Assembly (NCBI GenBank): GCA_011526585.1
Contig: WYBB01000005.1
Coordinates: forward strand, 16,354-80,353
DNA: 64,000 nucleotides
Reading direction: 5' to 3'
From: Deltaproteobacteria bacterium
Lineage (GTDB): Bacteria > Myxococcota_A > UBA9042 > PHBI01
In this document: one piece after another, positions 19,597-30,715 of the stretch
Layout of the letters: each line of letters opens with the position of its first letter
Numbering within the stretch: position 1 is the stretch's first letter
Translations under genes and position numbers: made by a program
The notes under the pieces: generated by a model
The model's database searches: none
The model's input: the letters and a program-made list of their open reading frames with translations, nothing else
Told to the model about the DNA's origin: nothing

Positions 19597-19623
19597 GCCT
19601 GTCATGCGTAGGACGTCGATGAG

Positions 19624-20691
19624 ATGAGCGGCACCACCCGGTTCGGGATCGCGCTCGGCACGGGCATCGTGCTGATGGCGGCGCTCGGCGTCGCGGTGGC
19701 GCTCTCCTATCACCCGGTGCGCCCGCGCATCCTGTGCGCCATGCCGCTGGGCACGGGGGGCTACGCGGTCTACTTCGGCTACACCAACGAGTCGGACGAG
19801 CTCGTCGTCGAGCCGCGCGGCGCCTCCAACCGCGTGCTGCCGGGCGGCGAGCCGACGACGAGCTTCGCGCCGGGCTCGAGCGGCAGCTACCCCAACGCCG
19901 CCTTCGTCGTCAGCGCGCGCGCCGGCGAGGAGGTCGCCTGGACGCTCGGCCCACGCACCGTGCGCCTGAGCGAAGAGACCCTGCGCTGCCCGATCCCGAC
20001 CCTGTCCGAGCCGCCCGAGGACGTCGCCTGGGTGGCGCCCAAGCCGGCCGTCATCGAGCCGACGCCGCCGCCCGAGCCGGAGCCGCCGGCGCCGGAGCCA
20101 CCGCCCGAGCCCAAGGTCGAACCACCGCCCGAGCCGGTCGCGACCAAGCCGCCGCCCAAGCCGCCCGAGCGCAAGGCGCCGCGCCCCAAGCCCAAGAAGG
20201 AAGTCACCGCGATCGCGACGGTCGAAGCGCCGGTCGCGCTGGCGCTCACCGGGCTCACGAACATGGGCAGCGGCATGGCGATCCAGAAGGGCGAGGTCGA
20301 CTCGCTCGGCGACGCCTCGGTCAAGGCCGACGAGCGCACCAACCGCGTCGTCCTCGGCGCGCTCGGCGGGGTGGAGGGCGGTGTCCCCGGCGGCACGCTC
20401 GACGCCAAGCCGCCCAAGCGCACCCCGGCCCGGATCAAGACGCGCCCCAAGGGAGAGTGGCCGGTCGACGCGCCGCCGCGCGCCGGCTCGGTGCTCGTGC
20501 GCCTGTCGCTGCTGGTCGGCACCGACGGCAAGGTCAAGCAGGTCAAGGTGATCCGCGGCGCGGGCGCGGCCTTCGATCGCGAGGCGCGCGCGGTCGGCCT
20601 GCGCGCGCTCTTCTCGCCGGCCACCGTCGATGACGAGCCGGTCGAGTCCTGGGTGCCCTGGGATGTCGAGTTCACCCCCGACGAGTTCTGA
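19624..20691 (+). CDS. TonB-like energy transducer with inserted YFGY surface domain
   Basis: A 355-residue protein: a membrane helix at about residues 8-28, an extra cysteine-flanked domain at about 36-122 with YAVYFGYTNESDELV, a G.P.TSFAPG loop and VAWTLGPRTV, a Pro/Glu/Lys-rich spacer (about 138-200), a middle segment with GVEGGVPGG, and a C-terminal TonB fold (VLVRLSLLVGTDGKVKQVKV, about 285-353). The inserted domain resembles one found, from memory, in many secreted bacterial proteins with a Y.A.FGY.N pattern. It should couple the ExbB/ExbD motor to an outer-membrane partner. The domain insertion before the proline spacer is unusual. Confidence 0.8.
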   Translation: MSGTTRFGIALGTGIVLMAALGVAVALSYHPVRPRILCAMPLGTGGYAVYFGYTNESDELVVEPRGASNRVLPGGEPTTSFAPGSSGSYPNAAFVVSARAGEEVAWTLGPRTVRLSEETLRCPIPTLSEPPEDVAWVAPKPAVIEPTPPPEPEPPAPEPPPEPKVEPPPEPVATKPPPKPPERKAPRPKPKKEVTAIATVEAPVALALTGLTNMGSGMAIQKGEVDSLGDASVKADERTNRVVLGALGGVEGGVPGGTLDAKPPKRTPARIKTRPKGEWPVDAPPRAGSVLVRLSLLVGTDGKVKQVKVIRGAGAAFDREARAVGLRALFSPATVDDEPVESWVPWDVEFTPDEF

Positions 20692-20702
20692 GGGTCGATC
20701 CG

Positions 20703-23066
<2,364 letters not shown>

Positions 23067-23101
23067 CGGCGTCGAGGACGATGAGCGAAGCCGGGCGAAG
23101 C

Positions 23102-23126
23102 GGGCGGCCACGGGGCGCGCCCCTAC
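23102..23126. repeat. Dispersed palindromic repeat copy
   Basis: A diverged copy beginning GGGCGGCCACGGGG and ending GCCCCTAC, 35 bases after the uvrA-like stop. It belongs to the family listed at 9938 and directly precedes the uvrA remnant. Confidence 0.6.
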
Positions 23127-23133
23127 CGTCCGA

Positions 23134-23184
23134 GCGCACGAAGATGATCCGCCATCCCGGCTCGTCGCTGTCGTCGAGCACAAG
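23134..23184 (+). pseudogene. Fragment of a uvrA-like gene with internal deletion
   Basis: Bases 23134-23169 match uvrA bases 21821-21856 at 33 of 36 positions, and 23170-23184 match 21969-21983 exactly, joining two stretches that are 112 bases apart in the intact gene. The orientation is the same. This looks like the deleted remnant of a second copy, or a partial duplication, left beside the palindromic repeat. Confidence 0.6.
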
Positions 23185-23193
23185 AGAGGGGCA

Positions 23194-23766
23194 TCACCGT
23201 GCGGGCATGCGATAGTGCTCGAGCCGTGCGCGCCCATGCGTGCGCGCGACCAGGTTGTCGATCCCGAGGTAGCGCCGGCAATACGCCGCTTCGATCGTAC
23301 GCTCGGCGTCGTGGACGAAGATGTCCCCACCCGGCGCGATCAGGCGCGAGGCCATGAAGATGCTCTTCATACGGCCGGGGCAGGTGTCGTTCCACCCGGC
23401 AGGTCCGTCGACCAGGATGGCATCCCAGCGCGTGCGTGTGATCTCGCCGGGGAGGTCGAGCTCGAGGCGGGCGGGATCGTCGATCAGCTCCCGCCACTGG
23501 GTGCGCACCGTGCGGTAGTCGACGAGCAGCGTCTCGAGCCCTTGGTGAGTGGACAGGACCCGCTGCTGCCAGCTCGCGTCGTCCTCGATGAAGAGCGTGC
23601 GCCCGGCGCGGTTGAGCGAGTGCCAGAGCGCCGAATCGTGCCCGAGGCCGAAGACGACGAAGCGCCCCCCGCGGACGAAGCGTCGCGCGATCATCCAGAG
23701 CTCGGGCAGCTCCAGCTGAATCCCGTGTCGCCTGCGCGCGAGCCACAAGCGCAGCATCAGCCTCAT
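23194..23766 (-). CDS. GXM/IRX15-like methyltransferase (Polysacc_synt_4 family)
   Basis: A 190-residue protein. ATG 23766 has GGAG eight bases upstream, so I prefer it to the longer frame from 23844. The sequence FVVFGLGHDSALWHSLNRAG, then LFIEDDASW, then a WDAILVDGPAG segment followed by CPGRMKSIFMASRL and GDIFVHDAERTIE matches the pattern of plant glucuronoxylan 4-O-methyltransferases (IRX15/GXM), which methylate cell-wall glucuronic acid. A bacterial polysaccharide would be the likely substrate. It sits alone in a region of gene remnants, so it may have been transferred. Family recognition is by motif memory only. Confidence 0.65.
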   Translation of the reverse strand: MRLMLRLWLARRRHGIQLELPELWMIARRFVRGGRFVVFGLGHDSALWHSLNRAGRTLFIEDDASWQQRVLSTHQGLETLLVDYRTVRTQWRELIDDPARLELDLPGEITRTRWDAILVDGPAGWNDTCPGRMKSIFMASRLIAPGGDIFVHDAERTIEAAYCRRYLGIDNLVARTHGRARLEHYRMPAR

Positions 23767-23846
23767 CGCAATCGCTCCGTTCGTGACAAGGTGGACTCCC
23801 CTAGAGCGCGCGTGCATCTCCACGCGCAGCTCGCGCGCCCGCATGA

Positions 23847-24450
23847 TCAGAGGTCATAGTTGTCGGCGAGGTCGCGGAGCGGGTCGCCCATCAGGAGCTT
23901 GCCCTGCTGCTTGAGCTCGATGCGAGCCGCCAGGACCAGCGTGTCGTGGTCGATGAGCGCGTCGCGCGCCGCCGCGATGTACGCCGCCCGCATGACGGCG
24001 TTCTTGATGTGCCCGCCGCTCATGTCGAAGGTCTTGGCGATCTCGTCCAGGTCCAGGTCGTCCGCACAGATCGGCTCGCTCCCGAGCATTGAACCGGTAG
24101 CGACTGATGTTCTCGCGCATCTGCACCCGCACCGCCGACGACACGATGAGATCGTCCCACTTGTAGCATGTCGTCTTCAAGTCCGCGATGTCCCCGAGGC
24201 GATGCCGCAGCTGCCGCTTGATCACCTGCTGCACCGACGAGAAGCTGAGACCGCTGCCGTCGAGCGTGGCCCCGCGCGTGCCCTCCTGCGCCGCCGCCTC
24301 GATCTGCCCCGGCGTCAACCGGAACGTCACGCCGAGCTGACGCGGCACGCCCGACTAGGTCAGCCGGTCCGCCGGCAAGGCCCCCTCCCAGAGGCGCGTC
24401 GCGATGTCGGTGTCGGGCATCCCGATCTCGAAGCGCTCGACCCCGCGCGC
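23847..24450 (-). pseudogene. AAA ATPase pseudogene lacking its ATPase core
   Basis: The minus strand carries, in order: RFEIGMPDTDIATRLWEGAL ending at an in-frame TAG (24355-24357), then FRLTPGQIEAAAQEGTRG, YKWDDLIVSSAVRVQMREN and RYRF, then a frame change near 24090 followed by DDLDLDEIAKTFDMSGGHIK and the C-terminal helix ending DNYDL. These pieces match the linker and the C-terminal lid of AAA ATPases that accompany extracellular contractile injection systems. The Walker A and B segments that should lie between RYRF and DDLDLDEIA, about 140 residues, are absent. One stop, one frame shift and one deletion make it non-functional. Confidence 0.7.
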
Positions 24451-24812
24451 CCTCGTCCGGCTCAGCCCCGCCGCGCACCTTCCCTGAACCGGCGGGCGAA
24501 CAACGTGAGTCGTGAGCCGCATCGCGCACCATCAGCCCCGGGTCCTCGACCGCTGGCGCGCGACCCGGTGGGCGGAGCCTGGCGCGACGCGCACCAGGGT
24601 CGCATCCGCGATGATGTCCGTGCCGAGCGGGTGGTCACGCTGACACCGTGCGCCATGGCCGACGTCGGCGTGGTCGTGCACCGCCCTCTTCGGGGGCGAA
24701 GGAGGTGTCTCACCCGGCCCGCGCGAACGCCGTTCACCCAGCGCAGGCGACGTGTTAGCCTCATCGACCATGCGGTGGTTGTCGGGCCGCCGCCGAACGC
24801 TTGGAGGTCGCG
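24451..24812. other. Intergenic stretch without recognisable gene
   Basis: About 360 bases between the AAA pseudogene and the truncated lipoprotein. Short frames exist on the minus strand (for example 24532-24771, containing IIADATLVRV), but they show no family motif and no ribosome site. It probably holds further decayed sequence. A clear GGAGG precedes the lipoprotein start at 24813. Confidence 0.4.
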
Positions 24813-25175
24813 ATGCTGCGCATGTTCGGAAGACTCGGGGCTGTCGTCGCGCTCACGCTCGGCGCCTGCGGCGGCGACGCCGGCGATCTCGCGGCCGACA
24901 CCGCGGCCGGGCTGCCCGAGGCCGATGTCGACGCGGCCATCGGCGACACCTCAGCCGCGCCCGACGCGATCGAAGACGCGGTGTCTACGCCCGACACCGC
25001 CTCGCCCGCGCCCCCCGATGCGGCCGACGACGCGACCGACACGCGCGTGCGCCCCGAGATCGGCTCGAGGCCCCAGCGCGCGCCACCCATGCGCTCGCGG
25101 CGCAGCGCCGCCATGCAGCGTCCGTCGTGGAAGTGGATGACGAGGCTCCCGACGAGGCCGAGCGACTGCACGTGA
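24813..25175 (+). pseudogene. Lipoprotein gene truncated at its 3' end
   Basis: ATG 24813 has GGAGG six bases upstream and encodes MLRMFGRLGAVVALTLGAC, a good lipoprotein signal, followed by about 60 residues of Ala/Asp/Thr/Pro-rich stalk. From about base 25050 the frame changes to arginine-rich sequence that is simply the antisense of the GT2 fragment on the other strand, so the original C-terminal part has been lost. A short secreted stalk might still be made. Confidence 0.6.
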
Positions 25176-25774
25176 TCCACTCTGATCGCGGCGTCGTTGC
25201 GCGCGCGCCCGCCAGCGACCAGCGTCGCGCGCAGCACCGCCGAGTCGAGCCCCTCGGCGCCGTGCGCTTCGAGCAGCCGCCGCTTGTAGCTGATGTTCGC
25301 CTGACCGGTCAGCGCGCCACGCCAGGGGCCGCGCGCCGGAGGCAGCGACTCGACGTTGGCGATGAAGAAGCTCGCCCAGTCGACGAGCCCTCGCGCGCCG
25401 TTGTCGACCGCGCCTCCGATCATGAGCAGCTCGGGGTGGGCCGTGTGCACCTCGATCAGCCGCCGGCACCAGTCGGGTGCGGCGCGGCAGTGATCCTCGG
25501 TGACGGCGACGATGGCGCCGCGCGCCGCCGCCACGCCGGCCACGCGCAAGTCGCGCACGGCCGCGCCGGGCCGCCGGAGCCACACGACGCCGGCGTCGTC
25601 GTGCGCCTCGGGCAAGCCCCTGCCATCGTCGTCGACGACGACCAGCTCACCTCCCACCTCGCGCAGCTGCGCCCACACCGACTCGAGCGTCATCGCGAGC
25701 TCGGGCCAGGGTTGGGTCGTCTGGCGCGACGCCTTAGAAGACCTTTGGCTGTCGCGGTCATAACTCGAAGACAC
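25063..25774 (-). pseudogene. GT2-family glycosyltransferase fragment
   Basis: The minus strand reads about 220 residues of a GT-A glycosyltransferase: LESVWAQLREVGGELVVVDD, AAARGAIVAVTEDHCRAAPD, WASFFIANVESLPP, GQANISYKRRLLE and a late IHFHDGRC. The expected first strand (VSVVI type) is absent at the 5' end, and the 3' end is replaced at about 25063 by the antisense of the lipoprotein. Both ends are therefore damaged. The frame stays open to 24764 only by shadowing the lipoprotein. Confidence 0.65.
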
Positions 25775-25838
25775 CCACCGTGGACGCGCGCGCGTCGGCG
25801 GCCCACCGTCGACGGGCCCACGTCACGGGAGGGGCCCC

Positions 25839-27086
25839 ATGTCATCCGAGCGGGTCGTCGAGGTCGTCATCCTGGTATCATTCTTCGCGGCCTGCGCCGA
25901 GCGCGTCGGCGGCCCGACCTTCGAGTTGAACGTCTCGCCGCTGTCGCTGCCCGGCGTCGACTTCGCCTGCTACGACGTCGCCATCACGACGCCCGACGGC
26001 CCCGTCGTGCGCTTGGGGGACCCCGCGCTGGCCTATGTCGACGGCGACACCCGCGCCTTGTGCTCGTCGCGCTTCGGCAGCGGCGCGGGCGGCGACATCA
26101 GCTACGTCGCCCCGTGCGACGCCGAAGCCACCAACACCGTCACCGTCTGGTTCGACGGCCTCTACGCCGGCACCCCTGATATCACGGACATCGGCGGCTG
26201 GCGCGACCCGTGCCCCGACGGCTGCTCGATGGTCGCCGAGTGCCACGAGAACCGCGACACCGCCGTGACCTTCAACTTCACCGTCATGCGCGACGCCCGC
26301 CAGGGCTTCTTCGACATCGCCGTCAACTTCGAAGACATCTTCTGCTCGGCCAAGCTCGACTGCGTCGACGCCTTCTTGCACGACCCCACGACCGGCGACC
26401 GCGGCCCCACGGCGGTGCTCGGCTTCGCCTGCACCTCCGGCCAGTCTCCCGCTGGCACCCCGCAAGAGACGCACATCTACCTCGCCGACCTGCGCATCGA
26501 GTGCACGAACCCCGAGCGCACCTACCACTTCGACGCCAGCGCCGGCCCCGGCCAGGTCGGCGGCCAGCCCCCCGGCGTGTTCGAGGCCGCCTTCTACCGC
26601 GGCAAGGAGTCCCTCGCCGGCATCGAGAAGTGCTACTGGAACGCCGCCATCGGCATGGATCTCAAAGGCGACTGCTGGCTCCGCGCTCGCGGCACGGCCT
26701 CCGACCACCCGCTCGCCGGCGGAAACACCCCCGCCAACACCATGTACCCCATCATCGAATGGGACGTTCAGCTCACCGCCGCCGGCGACACCGTCTGCGA
26801 CGTGCACCCGCTCAACGGCGGCAACGGCGTCGCCACCGCCTACACCGATTTCTCCAGCGCCCACTTCGAGTGCGGCATGGCCTGCGGCTCGGGCGCGATC
26901 GCCTGCGACGGCCGCACGACCTGCGCCGGCACGACGCCCGCGCTCGGCCCGGTCACGCTCTCGCAGGCCCCGGGCCTCGTCACGATCCTCTTCGAGGGCC
27001 AGCGCCACGACTTCCCGATCGACCCGACCTACACCGTCGACGGCTGCTGCGCCGACGCCTGCTGCACCACCGAGGGGGCCCCGTGA
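25839..27086 (+). CDS. Cys-rich lipoprotein, first copy of a paralogous pair
   Basis: A 415-residue predicted lipoprotein of unrecognised family. ATG 25839 follows GGGAGGGG. The signal segment ends in FAAC. The mature part begins FELNVSPLSLPGVDFACYDV and contains the conserved block VMRDARQGFFDIAVNFEDIF with CSAKLDC immediately after, later CYWNAAIGMD and NTMYPIIEWDV. At least a dozen cysteines suggest disulfides and export. A second, damaged copy with the same blocks lies at 30716-33242, so this is a duplicated surface protein. The next gene starts at GTG 27083 with a GTGA overlap, so the two are co-translated. Confidence 0.75.
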   Translation: MSSERVVEVVILVSFFAACAERVGGPTFELNVSPLSLPGVDFACYDVAITTPDGPVVRLGDPALAYVDGDTRALCSSRFGSGAGGDISYVAPCDAEATNTVTVWFDGLYAGTPDITDIGGWRDPCPDGCSMVAECHENRDTAVTFNFTVMRDARQGFFDIAVNFEDIFCSAKLDCVDAFLHDPTTGDRGPTAVLGFACTSGQSPAGTPQETHIYLADLRIECTNPERTYHFDASAGPGQVGGQPPGVFEAAFYRGKESLAGIEKCYWNAAIGMDLKGDCWLRARGTASDHPLAGGNTPANTMYPIIEWDVQLTAAGDTVCDVHPLNGGNGVATAYTDFSSAHFECGMACGSGAIACDGRTTCAGTTPALGPVTLSQAPGLVTILFEGQRHDFPIDPTYTVDGCCADACCTTEGAP

Positions 27087-30000
27087 TCTCCATGACACCA
27101 ATAATGTCAATGATATCGAAGCTCTCACCGCGCATCCTCTTCGGCGCGCTCTTGCTCTCGAGCTCGTCGCATGCGCTCGCCCAGCAGTCCGTGACCGTCT
27201 CGTTCGGCGACGACGACCCGCAGCCGATCAACGCCGCGTTCGAGGTCCACCTCGACTACGAGCTCGATCTCGCCGACTACCAGGACGTCGTCATCGAGCT
27301 GCCGCTGCCCGACCGCGCCCTGTTCCCGGTGACCACCTTCATCACCGAGAGCTCCAGCGTCCTCTTCACGCACAGCTCCGAGACCGACGGCTTCATCGAG
27401 ACCCACCGCTGGACCGCGGCCCCGTTCTCGACCGCCATCTCCGGCAGGATCACGGTCACCGTGCGCTTCGACTCCGCCATCACCTACGCCGCCCGCTTCC
27501 GCACGCTCACCGGCACCAGGTTCCCGTTCACGGCCACTCTCAGCGGCCGCCGCAGGCCGACCGGGGACGGCTCCTACACGACGTTCACGCCGCCCTCGCA
27601 TACCGCGTTCCGCACCGCCATCGGCGCTGCCGAACCCGAGCTCGAGTACACCGGCGCGACGTTCTACGGCAGCACTCCGGCCACGATCGCCGGCACGCCC
27701 GGCGTCGTACAGCGCTACGTCTTCCGCATGATCGTGCGCGGCAACGCTGGCACACGCGGCTACGACTGGACCACCGGGACCGGCGGCATACCCTGGCGAC
27801 TCGACTTCGGCCCGGCGGTGCACTTCCTCCGCGCCTTCGCCCAAAACGCCGACGCACCGCCGTCCTCCGCGGCGGCGCCGACCATCTCGATCCTCACCGC
27901 GCCGATCCCCTACGGCGAGACCAATCACGTGCTCGGCGGTTCCCTCACCGCCCGCGTCGACCGCGACGTCACGCCCACGCTCGATTGGCACGCCTACTCC
28001 GATGAGCTCATCGTCGATGTGTTCCTGCCCTGCGCTGGCGCCACACCGCTCACCGCCAACCCCGCGGACCACGGCATCACCATGACCGTCGCGCAAGCCC
28101 CCCAACAGGTCTGGGACGACCCCGCCGTCGCAGGCACTCCGCCCGACATCACGCGGTCTCTGGACCCCGCGGTCGGCCACGCTCAGGGTATCTCCTTCGG
28201 CGCCTGCGGCACGGGCGGCGGCGCCGTCAAGTACTGGAACGGCACGGCCGGCGCCAACACCACCGTCGGCTGGGCGATGGGTCTGAGCCCGCCGCTCGGC
28301 GCCAGCGAGATCACCGACGCGCTGGTGATCGACCGGCTGCCCGACGGCACCGACGCCGTCCGGGCCACCCCCGCGGGGGCAGGTGACCTCGTCGACTTCA
28401 TCGCCTATTTCTGCCTCCTGCCAGACGTTGATTTTTTCGACTTCGACACCTTCGAGGACCACCTCGTCAGCGGCGCGTGCACGCCCGCCGCGAGCGACGG
28501 CTGGTACGCCGTGCCGGACCCGGGACTCCTGGCACTCGGCGACGCCACCCACGTCGTCTACGCCGCCCCCACGTGGGGCACGTCCGCGCCGGTGCGAGCC
28601 TTGAGCATCTCCGTCGCCACCCACATCAGCGCCGACTATGCGGGCCCCGAGTACACCAACCGCATCCAGCTCCAAGGCAGCTTCGGCGACTTCGTTCTCG
28701 GCGACGCCGTGATCGAAGCCGCCCCCGCCACCGACCCCTACGAAGCGCACGCCACGCGCGACATCGTCGACTGGTCCTGCGGCGGCGTCTCGACGGATCC
28801 AGCCCCGCAACCCTCGGTCCGCCAGCTCGGCCCGGGCGGCTGCTCGTGGCTCACGATCGCGCCGCGCGCCCGCCCGAACCTCGAGCTCCCGCGCGGCGCC
28901 GCCATCGATGTCGACGTGCCCGCCGGCGTTCTCATCAAGAAGGCCGTCACGCCGTTCTTTCCCGCCGAGCCCGCGCCCGTCGACGGCATCTGGATCACCG
29001 GAGCCTGCGGCGGCGCTGGCGCGGTCGTCGCCCCCGCGCCAGCAGATCGCCCGCTGCATTTTTCGCTCTGCGAATACGAGGACTACGCCTGGAACGCCGG
29101 CATGCCGATCCACCTCGAGTTCTGCCTCGATCCCGCGCACTTGTTCCCCGACGGCCACGTCCTCGACTTCACCGCGACCTTCGTCGACTCCGACAACCAA
29201 GGCGCCCCCGAAGCCTGCCCCGCCGATCCCAACTACCCGACCACCGCGACCGCCCGTTTCACGGTCGCCGTGCCCCCCGAGCTCCGCTACTTCGTCTACC
29301 CGACCTGCCAAAGCGATGGCGGCGCGGCGTTCATCGGCCAAGCCCTCAACTCCGGCGGCCAGGATCTCACGCACGTCGCCTTGACGCTGAAGATCCCGGC
29401 CGGCGCGACCTTCGCCGGCGTCGACCAGATCACCAACGCGCCCGGCGCCATCGTGCAGGTCTCCGCGACCGACCCGCCCGGCCCCACCGACTGGGTCGGC
29501 GAAGGCGGCATCCCCGCCGCCTCCGTCCGCTGGGCGCGCCTCGTCGGAACCGGCGGCCTCACGCTGCCCGCGCTCACGGGCCAACCCGTCTCGTTCCGAG
29601 TGCGCCTCGACACCACCGGCGCCGGCGGCCAGGCCTTGACCTCCGCGGGCGCGGCCTACGCCAACGAGCTCAGCCAACCCGCCAGCGCGACGCCGTCCGC
29701 CTTCGTCATCGAGAGCTGCGCCTGGCTCGAGATCTACAAGTTCCACGACGCCGACGGCGACGGCGCCCAAGGCCCCGGCGAGATCGATCTGAACGACTGG
29801 CCCTTCACCGTCAGCTCGGCCGGCGGCGTCATCGTCGGCCAGGGCACGACCGACGCCGACGGCGCCCTCGCCTTCTTCCTGCCGAGCGGCGTCTACACCG
29901 TGACCGAGTCGTTGCCCGACAGCTCGGCGGGGCCCCCGATCTGGTCTCCCACCACCCCCATCGCCGCGCCCAGCGTCACCCAGTCCCTCACCCTCGCCGG

Positions 30001-30367
30001 CGAAGACGCGAGCCTCGACTTCGGCAACACCTGCGCCTGCCCGAGCGCCGACCTGTGCGAGCTCTACCCATGCCTCGTCACCGCCGGCGCGTTCGACACC
30101 CAAGCCGAATGCGCCACCGCGCCCGTAGCCGCCTGCGACGACGGCAACGCCTGCTCGCAAGACACCTGCAACCCCTCCACCGGCCAATGCACGAACACCC
30201 CACCGAGCTGCGCCACCATCGACTATTTCGTTCCCGTCACCACTGCGGGCGTTCTCGGCGGCCACATCCGCTGCGCCCTCCAAGCCGGCGCTCCCCCCAT
30301 CTGCGACATGCAAGACGGAAAGCTCCGCATCTACCCCGGCGGCCCCAACCTGTGCGCTGGGCCCTAG
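27083..30367 (+). CDS. Large secreted protein with C-terminal SdrD-B-like domain
   Basis: A 1,094-residue protein starting at GTG 27083 (or ATG 27092, 27104 or 27110, all in frame). ILFGALLLSSSSHALAQQ is a Sec signal cleaved after ALA, without a lipobox. Most of the length is beta-rich and of low cysteine content, with domains of DUF11/conserved-repeat flavour (for example LTHVALTLKIPAGATFAGVD). Near the C-terminus is LEIYKFHDADGDGAQGPGE and the following FFLPSGVYTVTESLP, a prealbumin-like SdrD B domain with a calcium-type DxDxDG loop, then a Cys-rich end with DDGNACSQDTCNPSTGQC. It is probably a surface or matrix adhesin exported with the lipoprotein upstream. Confidence 0.75.
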   Translation: MISMTPIMSMISKLSPRILFGALLLSSSSHALAQQSVTVSFGDDDPQPINAAFEVHLDYELDLADYQDVVIELPLPDRALFPVTTFITESSSVLFTHSSETDGFIETHRWTAAPFSTAISGRITVTVRFDSAITYAARFRTLTGTRFPFTATLSGRRRPTGDGSYTTFTPPSHTAFRTAIGAAEPELEYTGATFYGSTPATIAGTPGVVQRYVFRMIVRGNAGTRGYDWTTGTGGIPWRLDFGPAVHFLRAFAQNADAPPSSAAAPTISILTAPIPYGETNHVLGGSLTARVDRDVTPTLDWHAYSDELIVDVFLPCAGATPLTANPADHGITMTVAQAPQQVWDDPAVAGTPPDITRSLDPAVGHAQGISFGACGTGGGAVKYWNGTAGANTTVGWAMGLSPPLGASEITDALVIDRLPDGTDAVRATPAGAGDLVDFIAYFCLLPDVDFFDFDTFEDHLVSGACTPAASDGWYAVPDPGLLALGDATHVVYAAPTWGTSAPVRALSISVATHISADYAGPEYTNRIQLQGSFGDFVLGDAVIEAAPATDPYEAHATRDIVDWSCGGVSTDPAPQPSVRQLGPGGCSWLTIAPRARPNLELPRGAAIDVDVPAGVLIKKAVTPFFPAEPAPVDGIWITGACGGAGAVVAPAPADRPLHFSLCEYEDYAWNAGMPIHLEFCLDPAHLFPDGHVLDFTATFVDSDNQGAPEACPADPNYPTTATARFTVAVPPELRYFVYPTCQSDGGAAFIGQALNSGGQDLTHVALTLKIPAGATFAGVDQITNAPGAIVQVSATDPPGPTDWVGEGGIPAASVRWARLVGTGGLTLPALTGQPVSFRVRLDTTGAGGQALTSAGAAYANELSQPASATPSAFVIESCAWLEIYKFHDADGDGAQGPGEIDLNDWPFTVSSAGGVIVGQGTTDADGALAFFLPSGVYTVTESLPDSSAGPPIWSPTTPIAAPSVTQSLTLAGEDASLDFGNTCACPSADLCELYPCLVTAGAFDTQAECATAPVAACDDGNACSQDTCNPSTGQCTNTPPSCATIDYFVPVTTAGVLGGHIRCALQAGAPPICDMQDGKLRIYPGGPNLCAGP

Positions 30368-30715
30368 AGACTTCCGCCAACTCCGCCAACGAAGCCGCAT
30401 GATGCCCGTCGAAGACGCGTACGCCGACCTGATGCACAAGCGACGGCCGACTACTACTTCCAACAGGTCCTCGGTCACGACGGCTTGAGCGGTCACGGCC
30501 GCTTGGTCGACCCACGGAAAGGTCTCGTCCAGCCCGTCGTGTTGTGCCGAGCAACTCGGCGCACGAGGTCCCTGAACACCTCTGGTCTTCCTGACACTGC
30601 CCACGGCAGAGTCACAGGAATGCCGCGAGCAAGGTAGACGCCAGGCGCAGCTCCTGCCAGAGTGCCCGAACTTCCGTGCTCCACACCCCGAGCGCCGCCA
30701 TTGCTGGAGCGGAGT
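30368..30715. other. Intergenic stretch with possible decayed reading frame
   Basis: About 350 bases. The minus strand of roughly 30493-30690 can be read as GVYLARGIPVTLPWAVSG and FRDLVRRVARHNTTGW before a stop, which looks like protein-coding composition, but I recognise no family and see no start. No repeat or promoter stands out. Confidence 0.35.
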
